Shown: piece after piece, positions 26,001 through 35,758 of the stretch
Layout of the letters: every line of letters starts with the position of its first letter
How positions within the stretch are numbered: the first letter of the stretch is position 1
Assembly (NCBI GenBank): GCA_002633005.1
Contig: NMRA01000058.1
Location: 1-64,000, forward strand
Origin: Phoronis australis
Lineage: Eukaryota > Phoronida > Phoronidae
Length of the DNA stretch: 64,000 bases
Direction: 5' to 3'
Position numbers and translations under genes: made by a program
Notes under the pieces: model-generated
Databases searched by the model: none
Seen by the model: only the letters and a program-made list of their open reading frames with translations
Told to the model about the DNA's origin: nothing

Positions 26001-28739
26001 ACTGACCCTTTCATTATAACGATCTCTCTTCTCTTCTTGTTGCTTCACCTCATACAGATAATCTTCTCTGGTCTTTTCTTTTATGCCAATTCTGCAAAAA
26101 ACAGGCAAATCATAAAAGATCAATCACTTATGCATCTCATGAAGTTCAAATCCTGAGAAGAATCACTCAAGCCATTTGCGGCAGAATATTCATCAATCAT
26201 AGCCCTTTGTAATTCAAGTCACAGCTGCTAAACTTGATCTCTGTGATGTTGGAGAAAAGTTACTCACATGTTCTTTTGCTTAACTCATGTCAAACACATC
26301 TCCCAAGCCAAGATGAATCATAATCAGCTTCCAAAGTTCACTGGGAGCTTTTACGAAATTTATTTAGCCGTAAGCAATTATAAAAACAATTGTCATTTGT
26401 CCACAGTTCAATAAAAATGCAGAATGTGCCTAAAAATAAAAATAAAAATAAAAATATGAAGATCTCACTTCTCAATCATACAGGAAAAAATAAAGTAATC
26501 AGACAATACTGTTTCCCTATCATAACGACTTGTTATGTTTACAACAAAAAAGACATGTAATGTCAATTACAGTATCAAACTTCTACAAGAGATTACAAAA
26601 CATTTTATAATGTACATGTATATGACAGTGCATATGTTTATAATTTCATACATATTTCATTGAAGACATGACTGTTCTGTTTTTACGAGTTTAATTTCAG
26701 TTCTTTCATTAAACTCTCGAAATAGAGATCTTGTCTTTACATCACAACAGTGCAATAAAAATCCAATTGACATCTGTAGGTAACATAATTTACAAAGCCA
26801 TATTTGGAGACGCATATCTCATCTTCAGGCAACAATTTACTATAGTTGAGAGTGAAACGCACATCAGAAATGACAAATGCAACATAGCACGTGAAGTTGG
26901 CATGCGCAACTATGACACACATATACACATACATGCTTTGCAGTGCACCTAAATAGTGATAGAGTCCTTCGAGTTGCAGTTATCTGCTCATTCAAACTTG
27001 TTGGTATTTCAAACATAATTAGAAGCGACTCTAATGTTTGTAACCTGACTTTTGAGTACATCATTCTCAATGTAGTGAATAACTGTATTGTCAAAAATCT
27101 CCTGACTAGTTACCTTGCCACCATGAACGGTTTGAATTTATGGAGCCATTTTGCAAATGCATTGAAAGTCGCCGTGACAACGAACACACTGTGTGCCCTG
27201 TGTAGTTTTGTTTCTGATGAGGACAAAAACATTCGACCGTGGGACAAGTAAACTCATAAACAACATTACATCTAGCAACAGTGGGGACCTTATCACGACT
27301 AATATTGTTTCTCATCACTAAATTAGAGGTCTTCATATTCTTGTAATAAATAATTACATCTAGTTTGTCTTTAGGATTAAAAACTCTTACATTATTATAG
27401 ATTATGTTCTTTAGAATTTTCTCATCTTGTACATAATTTTTGGACATACAGATCTCTATTTTGAGAGTTAGAAAGAACTGAAATTAAACTCATAAAAACA
27501 ACAGAGTCGTGTCTTACAGACAAATTATAGTGATTTCAAGCTATATTACATATATCTACATGTAGATGTATATATGTAGATTGTAGATTTATAGATATGT
27601 ATGTGTGTCTATATTATTATTATATTTTAAGTCAAAATTTCATTTTTAAGAAACGTACATTCCTAGCAAAGTAACCCCTTGGTCGAATGAAATCATGATA
27701 TCCTTTTCAAATTAAAAGACTGAGGTTATCACTTAATTATTTGCCTGATGAAAACTTGCCTTAACCATGTTCGCTATTTCAGCATTCACTCGCAATGTCA
27801 ACTGAATTTGCAATGCGTAATTAACTCAATTATCAACAAACTGTTTTAATTTTGTGCAACAAGGGATTTCATGTATCTCGAATTAACAAGGTCAAAAGGC
27901 GGGGCCAGCAGTAGGTAGACCAATAGTTCATTGTATACATACTATGCACTGGGGAGAATATCAAGAAACCAAGTACCAAATGGACAATAGGAACGTAGTC
28001 GGTGATTAAAGCGCATCAAGAGCACGAGATGGAAACAGCAAAATGCAAAATTACCAATCGAATTAATGAATTTCAGGGAGGATTTTTTAACAACTTGTCA
28101 TGTTGGTGAACAAAAAGTCACTGAGGTGGTGCAGCAATTCGAACTCGGTGCATTCGTTCTCAACAGTAATATGCATGCAGACGCACATTACTCCCTCAGG
28201 ATAAAAACTGTATTTTATCTTGAATAATTTTCCACAGCATACTCAATATTATGGCAACTTGCCTGGTGCCGGGAGATTCGATTTGAGTGACAGCCTTGTA
28301 ACCTTTGACCTCGGTAGTACTGTAGTAAACAAATTTCCACACTGTTGAAAATGGTTGAACTAAATCTTTTTTCTCTACATGGTATAAATTTCATATTTGA
28401 AGTTTCCTGAGAGAAGATAGGGTATTTTGCTAGACATATGCAAAATATTGAAAAAAAATTATGAATAAGGTTTGAGATATCGTTTACTCCCCTTCAGTGT
28501 CGGTGTTGGGGGAAGGCTTTTCTGATGAAAAGTTCAGCTTCCACCTAGCTATCATGAGGGAGAATACTTCGTTATTTTGTCAGAATACTTTTGGCAAGCA
28601 CTGTATTCTAGAGCACCAATAACACAGTCTTAACAGCAACTTACTGATAAGCAAGGATGGCTTCTTTGAAAGTCATCTGAGGTTCTTTAGCTTTCTTCCC
28701 CTTCCCCTTTCCTTTGCCACTTTTCTTTTTCTTTCCCAT
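12613..28739 (-). CDS. CCDC83: CCDC83 orthologue, complete coding region in 11 exons
   Basis: The - strand gene encodes 430 aa; human CCDC83 is slightly shorter. Coding exons in transcript order are 28739-28645, 26091-26007, 24626-24458, 23397-23230, 20348-20257, 19813-19745, 17602-17481, 16296-16184, 15747-15664, 15192-15092 and 12807-12613. All introns have GT-AG ends and all phases join. The order is a Lys/Gly-rich N-terminus (residues 1-20), a long charged coiled-coil region (about 33-265), an acidic linker (about 270-365, including DDDDDD) and a conserved C-terminal LNLGPLELKLLNL block (about 368-380). Colinear matches remembered from human CCDC83 include RYNERNERLKQEQ, NDWMKNE, RIEDLK and YLTQ. 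The function of CCDC83 is not established, and it is reported mainly in testis. The ATG at 28739 is the first in the exon and sits in CACCATGG. Repeat blocks fill the introns. Confidence 0.93.
15092..15192 (-). CDS. CCDC83: CCDC83 coding exon 10
   Basis: It encodes residues 333-366, GEEFYDGHADDDDDDTS to EEEYE. It is strongly acidic, like the DTDMKYLLYEDEKDFKDY segment of the human protein. The donor is GTAATG. Confidence 0.88.
15664..15747 (-). CDS. CCDC83: CCDC83 coding exon 9
   Basis: It encodes residues 305-332 plus one base, VAVRPKSATSKYIEEK to KEGDV. The region is poorly conserved, so support comes from a good acceptor (atattttag), the donor GTAAGG and correct phase on both sides. Confidence 0.8.
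16184..16296 (-). CDS. CCDC83: CCDC83 coding exon 8
   Basis: It encodes residues 267-304 plus one base, beginning RNFYLTQFEDDD, which is close to human RRLYLTQ. It is rich in acidic residues and serine. The donor GTCAGC is imperfect; it is chosen because its phase joins exon 9. Confidence 0.85.
16560..17290 (-). repeat. CTAGTGGC repeat family, block 1 (CCDC83 intron)
   Basis: This is a degenerate block of the family best seen at 48418-49308. Read on the - strand it contains CCCTAGTGG-type cores and 'tttcatgaa' segments at about 150-bp spacing. It is a dispersed, probably non-autonomous element. The ORFs across it are incidental. Confidence 0.75.
17481..17602 (-). CDS. CCDC83: CCDC83 coding exon 7
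   Basis: It encodes residues 227-266 plus two bases, REIHIEELNELKRTV to IEDLKVS, matching human IHRKEVEELKNAI to VDLKIPR. The acceptor is tatttcag and the donor is GTAAGT. Confidence 0.93.
18010..19500 (-). repeat. CTAGTGGC repeat family, block 2 (CCDC83 intron)
   Basis: It includes the family end segment (18010-18240), whose reverse complement matches 50368-50520 and the 48285-48390 segment. Then come several CTAGTGGC monomers, as at 18885-18930, 19160-19200 and 19310-19345. The block is orientated like CCDC83. Confidence 0.82.
19745..19813 (-). CDS. CCDC83: CCDC83 coding exon 6
   Basis: It encodes residues 204-226, KAMGTLDK to NDWMKNE. The last seven residues match human NDWLKKE. The exon is exactly 23 codons, with acceptor tcttttag and donor GTAAGT. 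Confidence 0.92.
20257..20348 (-). CDS. CCDC83: CCDC83 coding exon 5
   Basis: It encodes residues 173-203, GRLEKGLSVAKEE to KFIASE, coiled coil. The acceptor is atttacag. The donor GTTTGT is weaker than the others, but it gives the phase 0 needed by the next exon. Confidence 0.85.
20890..22010 (-). repeat. CTAGTGGC repeat family, block 3 (CCDC83 intron)
   Basis: Degenerate monomers carry 'ccactag' cores about every 140-180 bp in the + listing, that is, CTAGTGG on the - strand. The block is more diverged than block 2. Confidence 0.72.
22895..23200 (+). repeat. Dispersed repeat with internal AAT microsatellite, copy 1
   Basis: This repeat matches 56113-56350 in order: 'catttcattaaaattgacca', an AAT-rich stretch, 'acttttactagttgaca' and 'aaggtttgagataac'. 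The AAT run here (22991-23050) is much longer than in the second copy. A short echo of the end segment is at 28460-28480. Confidence 0.8.
22991..23050. repeat. AAT trinucleotide microsatellite
   Basis: A nearly pure run of AAT/AAA triplets of about 60 bp inside a dispersed repeat. Confidence 0.95.
23230..23397 (-). CDS. CCDC83: CCDC83 coding exon 4
   Basis: It encodes residues 117-172 plus one base, AMKKEIKQ to CDEMV, a continuous charged helix. YWRDYKDKGQHEH aligns with human YWEEYKNVGSERH. The donor is GTGAGT. Confidence 0.92.
23821..24043 (-). mobile_element. tRNA-derived SINE, copy 1 (CCDC83 intron)
   Basis: Read on the - strand from 24043, the head begins AGGAGGCAGTGTTGGCTAGTG, which holds an A-box-like segment. 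It continues to GGTGCGAGTCC (plus coordinates 23979-23989), a near match to the RNA polymerase III B box GGTTCGANTCC. The body and tail then follow, down to about 23821. A second copy at 44462-44686 shares head and tail. The head resembles a tRNA gene without a proper clover-leaf end, so this is a SINE and not a functional tRNA. Confidence 0.75.
24458..24626 (-). CDS. CCDC83: CCDC83 coding exon 3
   Basis: It encodes residues 61-116 plus one base, beginning NERLKQEQLVHIKNLL, which is close to human HERNSRLKEEQIWHIRHLL. It also contains MMEKWEAG, which corresponds to human AMKEKWKFE. The acceptor is acattctag and the donor is GTCAGT. Confidence 0.93.
25308..25420. repeat. Dispersed repeat 'ATAATTGGCCTGC', intron copy
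   Basis: Contains TTTGACTGTGTTCACAC, GGTAGATAATTGGCCTGCC and 'accagacaaaagactgtgct'. It is closely similar to 61490-61575 and 30455-30545. Confidence 0.75.
26007..26091 (-). CDS. CCDC83: CCDC83 coding exon 2
   Basis: It finishes Gln32 and encodes residues 33-60, IGIKEKT to RYNER, the start of the coiled coil. The acceptor is tttgcag and the donor is GTCAGT. The exon ends in phase 0. Confidence 0.92.
26431..26456. repeat. AAAAAT microsatellite
   Basis: About four copies of a six-base AT-rich unit in CCDC83 intron 1. Confidence 0.85.
26740..27460 (-). mobile_element. Penelope-like retroelement remnant with GIY-YIG region
   Basis: The open frame at 27447-27106 (- strand) contains TSNLVMRNN, NVVYEFTCP with two further cysteines, and SRRLSMHLQNG. 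This order is typical of the C-terminal GIY-YIG endonuclease part of Penelope-like elements. The usual YIGxT segment reads NYTGHT, so the nuclease motif is altered. Downstream reading (27105-26740) has stops. It is a dead fragment in CCDC83 intron 1, in the sense direction. I see no reverse transcriptase part. Confidence 0.75.
28645..28739 (-). CDS. CCDC83: CCDC83 coding exon 1
   Basis: It encodes residues 1-31 plus two bases of codon 32. It starts MGKKKKSGKGKG and reaches FKEAILAYQ, which corresponds to the SEALLDYQ region of the human protein. The donor GTAAGT is perfect. Confidence 0.92.
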
Positions 28740-28756
28740 GGTGTCGTAAAAAATTA

Positions 28757-28998
28757 ACTGAAATAAAAACTATGTGTTACAGTTATTTTATGAGTTTCAT
28801 TACAATCCAGCATCAGGAAATGTTCCAACTCCATTTGCCTTGCAACAATGTGGGTAACAACCTTATAAGTGGAATGATGAAATATCAAAATATAATCACA
28901 GCACAAATCTTTCAAATTGCACCAGATATTTTCCCATACTTTTGCAAGTGACACGCGCCAGATCACGCGCATTGTTCAGTCTCCAGCTTTCCCTTACC
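28757..28998 (-). other. Predicted 5' UTR intron of CCDC83 (approximate)
   Basis: On the - strand an acceptor tttttatttcag ends at 28758, giving an 18-base leader before the ATG at 28739. A donor TTAG|GTAAGGG is at 28997. The implied intron is 240 bp (28997-28758). This is inferred from splice signals only, with no transcript evidence. Confidence 0.5.
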
Positions 28999-30449
28999 TA
29001 ACTCAGGCGACGTCAACTGAAATATTTTGTGGTTATTACGCGCCGTGAAAAAGTTAACAGCAACCAAAAAAGTGGAGTTACAATTCTTTGCCGAAGTCAT
29101 ATAATTCCCATAGACATGGTACATTGCTATCAAACTTTGCTGTTAAATTACGATCATTTTACAGAAAATTATGCATAAATCCTATGGCAAAACTCGCCGA
29201 CTGACTGCCTCGCAATCGTCGATATGGCAACTTATATAGGACCCAAGTTATTTAGATTTTAGAATACATGCATTGCAATATTCAAAATACGTTTATTATA
29301 GCTCTTAACAAGCTGTAAAATGACATTTTTTAATTTCATTGTGCTCATTATTTTGTCATCCGTCAAACTGGAAATTTCCGAGATGTGATCTGCGGCGTGC
29401 ACGTATGTATACAAAACACGCGATTGTTATGTTCCCGAAGTACGAACATTAAGAAACTTTAGCATGCCGTTATTATTGACAGGGACACAATAAAAGGAAT
29501 TTGGATTTTTACTATAGTCTTGATACAGCGAGCTGGCTGACTATAGGTACCACTACATCAGTGTCTCCGTTAGATCCAGAAATTTCACACAGCCCGGGTA
29601 GTTCACCTTGTCACCTCATCCCCAACATGTAGATCTAGCCTAGGACTATTAAATATTTTACTCCACGGTAGAGCTAACGACTGTCGGCCTGTGTACACAA
29701 AATCTGTGAGTTAACCGGCACTCACCTTTCATGCTGCAGCCGTTTAAGTGAAAAACAATCTAATAATTTGTTTTTAAAAATGATCGTAATTTAACAACAC
29801 AGTTTGATAGCAATGCACCACAATTTTGTAGAAAGACTGTCATAGGCTACAAATATGTCACAGAGTGTAAATTTGATAAATCCTAGCTTCTGATTTTACC
29901 CGTTTCATAAACCGGGTTTCAACTGCCTTGGGCTACAATAAGCGTCCCCTCCCCGTGAAATGAATTTTTCTAAGCACCCGGTATACAGCTTTCCACCAAG
30001 GTTAGGTGATGCTACGACATATTCTTTGTTGCTTGTACGGATTGTTGCCATTTTTTTCTTGTTTCCATAGCATAATGATGGCAGAAATGAAAATGTTGCA
30101 AATTTGAATTTTAATGTTTGCATAATCCAGAAAATTAGAGGTCGGTAAACCAAGTGTTTTAAAACATTTTCGGTGAAAGACTAGCAGAAGATGCCCCACT
30201 TTTTCAAAATTGCCATGAAGGTATTAACTATTCCATGCAGCATTATTTAACTGGTCTTGGCTACTTATCATTTTATGGCCTGGTCACCCATTCAGCCAAA
30301 AGTAGTTCCATAGCCATAGGTGGCTTATCAGCCAATTATTCACGCATGCTGGTCGACTCACAATAGAAGCCTGATAAGAGTGAAAATGGATAAAAGCGGT
30401 GTTCCTATAGTTTCTTGTGGTAGTCCAGTAGTGGATGTGTTCACTACAT

Positions 30450-30570
30450 GTTGGGTTTGACTGCGTTCACCGGTGGTCCATAATAAGCCTGGTAGATAAC
30501 CAGTCTGCTTGTTGTCATACCAGACAAGACTGTGCTTGGCAGTTAACAAAGAAGCTAGATGTCACTGAAC
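30450..30570. repeat. Dispersed repeat 'ATAATTGGCCTGC', intergenic copy
   Basis: Contains GGGTTTGACTGCGTTCAC, GCCTGGTAGATAACCAGTC and GGCAGTTAACAAAGAAGCTAG, like 61490-61600. It is more diverged in the central part. Confidence 0.7.
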
Positions 30571-30992
30571 GGAAAAACGACGTCATGTGTTGGTTGCTCT
30601 GCTGTGCGTGAACTTGAAATCCTGCCTAATCTCAAGATTGTGTATGCGTGAACTTGGAATTGAATATTCTTTAAGGCAAATAGGTGACATCCTTGTTCGG
30701 TGAAAAGAATTTATAAATATACAGCTTTGCACCTATGTGGGTAAAAAAGTGGTATGATAAAATCTAACACAAAATTAGTGTCATTAAAAACTACAGTCTT
30801 CCTTGAGTAAACTAAATTATTTAACGGTGTTGGCAAAAATGGTGTTCTACCATTATTCTGCTGCTAAAGTTTAGAACGATCTTTAGCAACGGCTTTCGGC
30901 GCCATGAAATATTGCGTCACCTATTGGCCAGTTTCTTTTTTCGCCGATTCTTCAATCAACTGTTCTGCTTTCACGAGGTTGTGTACATGTCA

Positions 30993-31068
30993 CAGCGACG
31001 GATTTAGAGGGGGGGCCAAGGGGGCCATGGCCCCCCTAAAATTCTCCAAGATTCCATTGGGCAGTTCG
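30993..31068. mobile_element. hAT-like terminal sequence, incomplete
   Basis: CAGCGACGGATTTAG followed by a run of G and a GGGGGCCATGGCCCCC palindrome resembles the end of hAT-type elements. It also resembles the right end of the element at 58101-58935 read inversely. A single N at 31069 breaks the sequence, and no matching right end was found. Confidence 0.5.
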
Positions 31069-32539
31069 NTCACAACAAATTATCGGAACTGGTTTCACTT
31101 CAGTATAAGTTTTTAGAATTTTGATACCGAAAAAACGAATTTCAGAAGAAATTTTAGCTGCTGCCAAGCTATCATCATCTCCCGAGAGATGTCGCAAAAG
31201 TTTAGGAAATGGCACGTGCACGTGACACGAGCGTATTGGTTTCAAAACGACGACAAACTTTTCATTGTTAGTAAAGGCAGAGAGTTACACAAGAAAATGA
31301 CGTTTATTACATTGTTTTTCACTTAAACGGATGTAAAGGGCAAGGTGAGTTTTGGTTTATTCCCGGATTTTGCATGCACCCCGTCCGGTCTTTAGCTTTA
31401 CACGTTGATACAAGTTTCCCGGCGCGGTGACGAGCAGAACTACCCTGGCTGTGAGCAATTTCGGGGTCTACGGAAGAAATACACACAGTGGTACCTATGC
31501 CGCTGTATTTTGACGACAGTCTTCATACAGCTAGCTGGCTGGCTAACTAAATAATAACCTAACTTCCTAAGAGGGTTAAGAGCTGAATATTGGGTAAAAC
31601 AGTCACTCCATGAGATCTAGAGAGCATTTCAAATGAACGCTTTGGAAAAACTTCGAAATTGTGAATAATAATCGACCAATCAGTACAAGTACTACATTTT
31701 TGGAATCACCCACCGAGGATTCAGAAAACAGTAATATCAAGTATGTACGTTAATGGAGTCGGATTGTAAACAATAACCGAATTTTTACTTCTTTAAATTT
31801 CTATAAATTCAAATATACGAAATCCAACACGCAGGTCGCGTATTTTCGTATTTTACCCTTTGAAAACTGAGTACAAATTACCTACTAGTAAACCATCTGT
31901 TGTCTGTTGTCAGGATCCAGGTAAAAGGGAAACAAATCTAATGCGGTGTGGTTACGTTGCGTAAATACACCAACAAAAGAGGGCGCTACAAGTACTCGTT
32001 AGAGCGGTTGAAGCTGAAGCAAGGTTCAGGTAGTAGCTCAAACGTTCTCTTCACTGGATGTTAGTTACCATACCGAAAGCAGAAGCACGTGCAGTCCCAC
32101 AGTTGCCACAATTTGAGGGACTGTTTGAACTAAATAATAGATTCAAATCTGATCCCAAGACTGCTTTAGACGTGGTGCGAATTTGCCAGCCAGCTAGCTG
32201 TTATTGCCTGGCTAGCTGTGAAGACCATCCTCAAAATATTACTTGTATACGGCTTTGTACCAAGGCTTGGTGCAAATCTGATATTTTTTTGTCTGACATA
32301 GTCTGTAACGAGTATCTATGGTCTGACGAATCATACCGCTAGCTGGCTAGGACCTAGGCAGCCCTGCCCCTGGGCTGAGGTAAAATCTCTGGTAAAATCA
32401 GACTATCTATATTATTGCTGAGGATATAAATTGTTAGAACATTGCTAACTCAGCTGCTGAGAGAGGCTCTGCAGAAAGATTTTTAGATAGTCTTGCTCTG
32501 TGGGAGGACAACTGGCTTATGGCTTTCCACTCAGTGTAG

Positions 32540-33212
32540 TACTGTACTGTCACCCTGACCAGAAAACGCCAAATCCAGCCTGACCTAATGTACTTCACAA
32601 TCACACGCTAAAGTCGGTCAAGCCGGGTCAAGGAGGCTAAATATTTGGGCGTTACCATCTCGCATGACCTCAAATGGTCATCCCACATAAGCAACATCCA
32701 GAAGAAAGCACATAAAACTCTGGGCTTTCTTCGGTGAAACTTGCGTATAAGCAGCCAACGACCTAAGGCGTTTGCGTATAAAATAATGGTTCGACCCACC
32801 TTGGATTACGCCTCTACTGTTTGGAATCCTAATATACCCAAAAAGTCATTGCAGCTGTAGAGAAAGTACAGAGGAGAGCTGATCGCTGGGTCACGAGACG
32901 GTTCTATCCTCTATCCTCTAATGTTAGAAACCTTAAACTGGCCCACCCTCAGCCACAGATACAAAATCTGTCAGCTGAAAATGTTCTACAAATATGATAA
33001 GAAGTCAGTGGTCATCAACTCTGATACCCCTATCGCAGAGCTTACTGTCTCGGGCGGTACCAGAAGGTCATCCATTTACAGTATTCCAATGACACAGGAA
33101 AAGACATTCTTTCCTAGAACAGTCGCAGACTGGAATAGCATGCCAGGCTGCATTACATTGGTCCCTTCTCTTGATATCTTTTTCAGCAAGCTATCTGCCT
33201 TTTTGAAGTAAC
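32540..33212 (+). mobile_element. Non-LTR retrotransposon (Jockey/CR1-like) 3' fragment
   Basis: In shifting + frames it reads AKYLGVTISHDLKWSSHISN, KAHKTLGFLR, AYKIMVRPTLDYASTVWNP, then LETLNWPTLSHRYKICQLKM and FPRTVADWNSMP. This is the order of the C-terminal end of LINE reverse-transcriptase polyproteins. A stop in GFLR*NL and frame changes show that it is dead. About 650 bp is left, so the 5' part is lost. An AAGAAGAAG stretch at 33416-33425 may be the degenerate 3' tail. Confidence 0.85.
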
Positions 33213-34185
33213 ATAGTGGGTTGCTTCCATGTGGGGCACCCGCTTAGGCGACTGACTGCCTTATCTGTAAACGATGTAGCTATGTTAACCGACCTCTAAA
33301 GTGACGTCCACTATTTATGTATCCTTTTAAACCTGTTATAGTTGCTCTCGTTTTTGTTGATCTTCATTGTTATACAGTGACGTAATACTCTGGAGAGAGT
33401 GTGGTCACTTAAACCAAGAAGAAGAGGTTGAGGGACTACAGCTTGCTAGCTATATGAAGACTATCGTATATTTAGTATACAACTAAGCCAAGGAGTAGGC
33501 CTATTGCCCTATTGGCTTTCGTTTAATCATTGAACTTAGAACAGAATTTTTGAGCCTGGCACCATGGTGAGGGAAATTTCGCATTATTTGAAATATTTTT
33601 CAAAGCACCAAGGGCCCTGTAAATGTCTCTGAGTATTTGATTATATAAAGAAAGCGACTAGCTTACACGTTTTTGTTCTTATGCGTGCCTTGGTCAGCTT
33701 TAGTGATGTGGCATACTACTAGTTGAGCTGATGATTTATGTAGACCAGCGATTCCAATAAAACCACCAATCGTATCACCATTCAGCTTGTCACATTTTTC
33801 CTGTGAATGGGTGGGCACATGTTTTTACCGACCAGTGCTAATAGCTTTCGGTGCTACGATAGACTGAAGATTGGTTTGAGTTGATCTTTATTAATCTTTT
33901 AAATGGCCTTTTCTTCACAATTAAGGCTACTCACAAACAAAATGTGTTTCATAATGTCTGATATACGCTCCAGCCAGTGCTGAAAGCCTTGACTTGTGAT
34001 GAATTTGTGAGACACTTCCAACATGTGTTACACTCGTTGATTCAGTAACCTGCTGACTATAGGTGTCTCTCTATTCACTAAAGCTGTAACTGCCGATTAT
34101 CTTCACTGCAACTCAACTATAAACTAAAGTGTCTTTCAATTCTAACTCAACTAACCTGTTCCTGAGTATCTATAGTCTCTTACAA

Positions 34186-34335
34186 TGTTCTGGAACTTTT
34201 CATAAATTCAAGCACAAAAGCACATTCTATAACTTTCTGGAATCTGCCCAATCTTTCTACAAACATATACTAGGCTCTAGAATGTTCCAGACTTCCTTAA
34301 TCACTAACGTACTAGAATTGTCTAGAAAATCCCTG
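34186..34335. promoter_or_regulatory. Cluster of heat-shock-element-like dyads (tentative)
   Basis: TTCTGGAA occurs twice (near 34187 and 34235), GAATGTTCCAGA once (near 34279) and GAATTGTCTAGAA once (near 34317). These resemble the nGAAnnTTCn units bound by heat-shock factor. They are 1.1-1.3 kb before the first DONSON coding exon. They may be chance or part of an unrecognised repeat. Confidence 0.25.
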
Positions 34336-35482
34336 CCATTCTATTGTAAACAAAATACAACATTACTATCCTAACCACATGGGTCATGTCAATCAAGTCA
34401 TCTTGAGAATTTCTCGCTTACAGCACTTGGTAACCCCTGAGCTTCATTTTTGCCCTCGGACAACTTTTATAATGCCTATTCGTCAAGCCCTTTGTATTCA
34501 AGCTTATTAGGGTAATCGCTAGCTTTACCTTTTCAACAGTTGTGGTTGTTAATATACCGAAATTGGTTTTCTCTGCCATTTGCTCAGAGTTAGAGCCTAA
34601 AATGTCGAAAGTACAGGTTTGATGCATTTTAGATATTGCAGAATAACTAAAAACAGAAATTTGGGTTTATCTTGACAAAGGGCCATTTCCCAAACGATCG
34701 TTGGTTTTAAATATATGTTTAAAAACTTTTCTTCCTTTTATTTTTTATACTCCAGTCTACTTTGTTTTGTTTACTGCCGGGTGCTATCTTTTGATTGTAT
34801 TTTTAAGCCTGAAGTGCCAAATCAGTGGCATTTTGATCGTCAATGAAACTCAGAAGTCAGCTCTCGCCTACCAATCCACTTCATCTATTGCTCGGATTTC
34901 TCATTGACTTTGAAGCTAGCCATAGTTCATCTTTATGGCACGGGCTTCATCACCAGCTACATTACCGAATATCATAGTATTCTGGTTAGAGTGCTGATGG
35001 ATGATGACTAGCTGTTTTAAAGCTTAAAATTTGTAAAACATTTATTTGGTTATTTTCTTTAGACAAGTATCTATGAAAAAAATTCACTCGTCCACACTTG
35101 TGTCCTGAATTGGTGGGATTGGACCTTACTCTCTTGTTAAGCCAGATGTTGCCATGTTAAGCTTAAAAAATGAAAGTATTACTGGCATAAAACTGACTCA
35201 TAATATTCCTTACTGTGATAGGATTCCATTTCTGTTACCAATCCAAGTCACAGGTAATATGCACATGCGTCATTCAAATTCACAATGTTAGTATTGGCCA
35301 ACCCAAATAAACTCTGAACCATTTTCACTGATGGTTTTGATGGTTTTGTTGGCAGTGAAAATAGAACCCTATCACATGAAGGAATATTGTTGATGAGAGT
35401 AAAAGACCTATTTTAAATTCCGGGGTGTTTTCAAGCTTAAAAGGGTTTAATCTTTAATTTTCATTATTTCCTTCGATTGCAG

Positions 35483-35758
35483 ATGTCAAAATCCACAACC
35501 AAATGGCAGAAGCCAACTGCAGTTCTCAAGCTAAAGAAGAAAAGACGGAGCAGCCATGTTGGAGGGCAGCTCAATCTATCATCAGCGGATGCTGTGAAGT
35601 CAAGAGGCTCTAGTTCAGATAGCAAAAGTACTGCTGTGAAACGACGCAATCCATTCCGTCAAAACAGTAATTGCAAAAGGCAACATCTCAGTGGTGCAAC
35701 AGGCCATGATGCTTTGGCAGACAGTCAGCTATTTTCTGTGTTGAGTAAACTCGAGAGT
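35483..35758 (+). CDS. DONSON: DONSON coding exon 1
   Basis: It encodes residues 1-92. It is basic and serine-rich, with LKKKRRSS and the conserved RRNPF motif near residue 55. The acceptor attgcag abuts the ATG, so a 5' UTR intron is implied. The TTG at 35477 is intronic. The donor is GTAAGT, phase 0. Confidence 0.9.

Larger units (their letters stand above)
28998..35482. other. Divergent intergenic region between CCDC83 and DONSON
   Basis: The two start codons are 6.7 kb apart and the genes point away from each other. The 28930-29470 part has more CG dinucleotides than its surroundings (ACGCGCC, CGACGTC, CACACGCG) and may hold the CCDC83 promoter; no TATA box or defined initiator is claimed. 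Elements inside are listed separately. DONSON must have at least one non-coding first exon here, because a splice acceptor abuts its ATG, but I could not place its donor. Confidence 0.5.
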
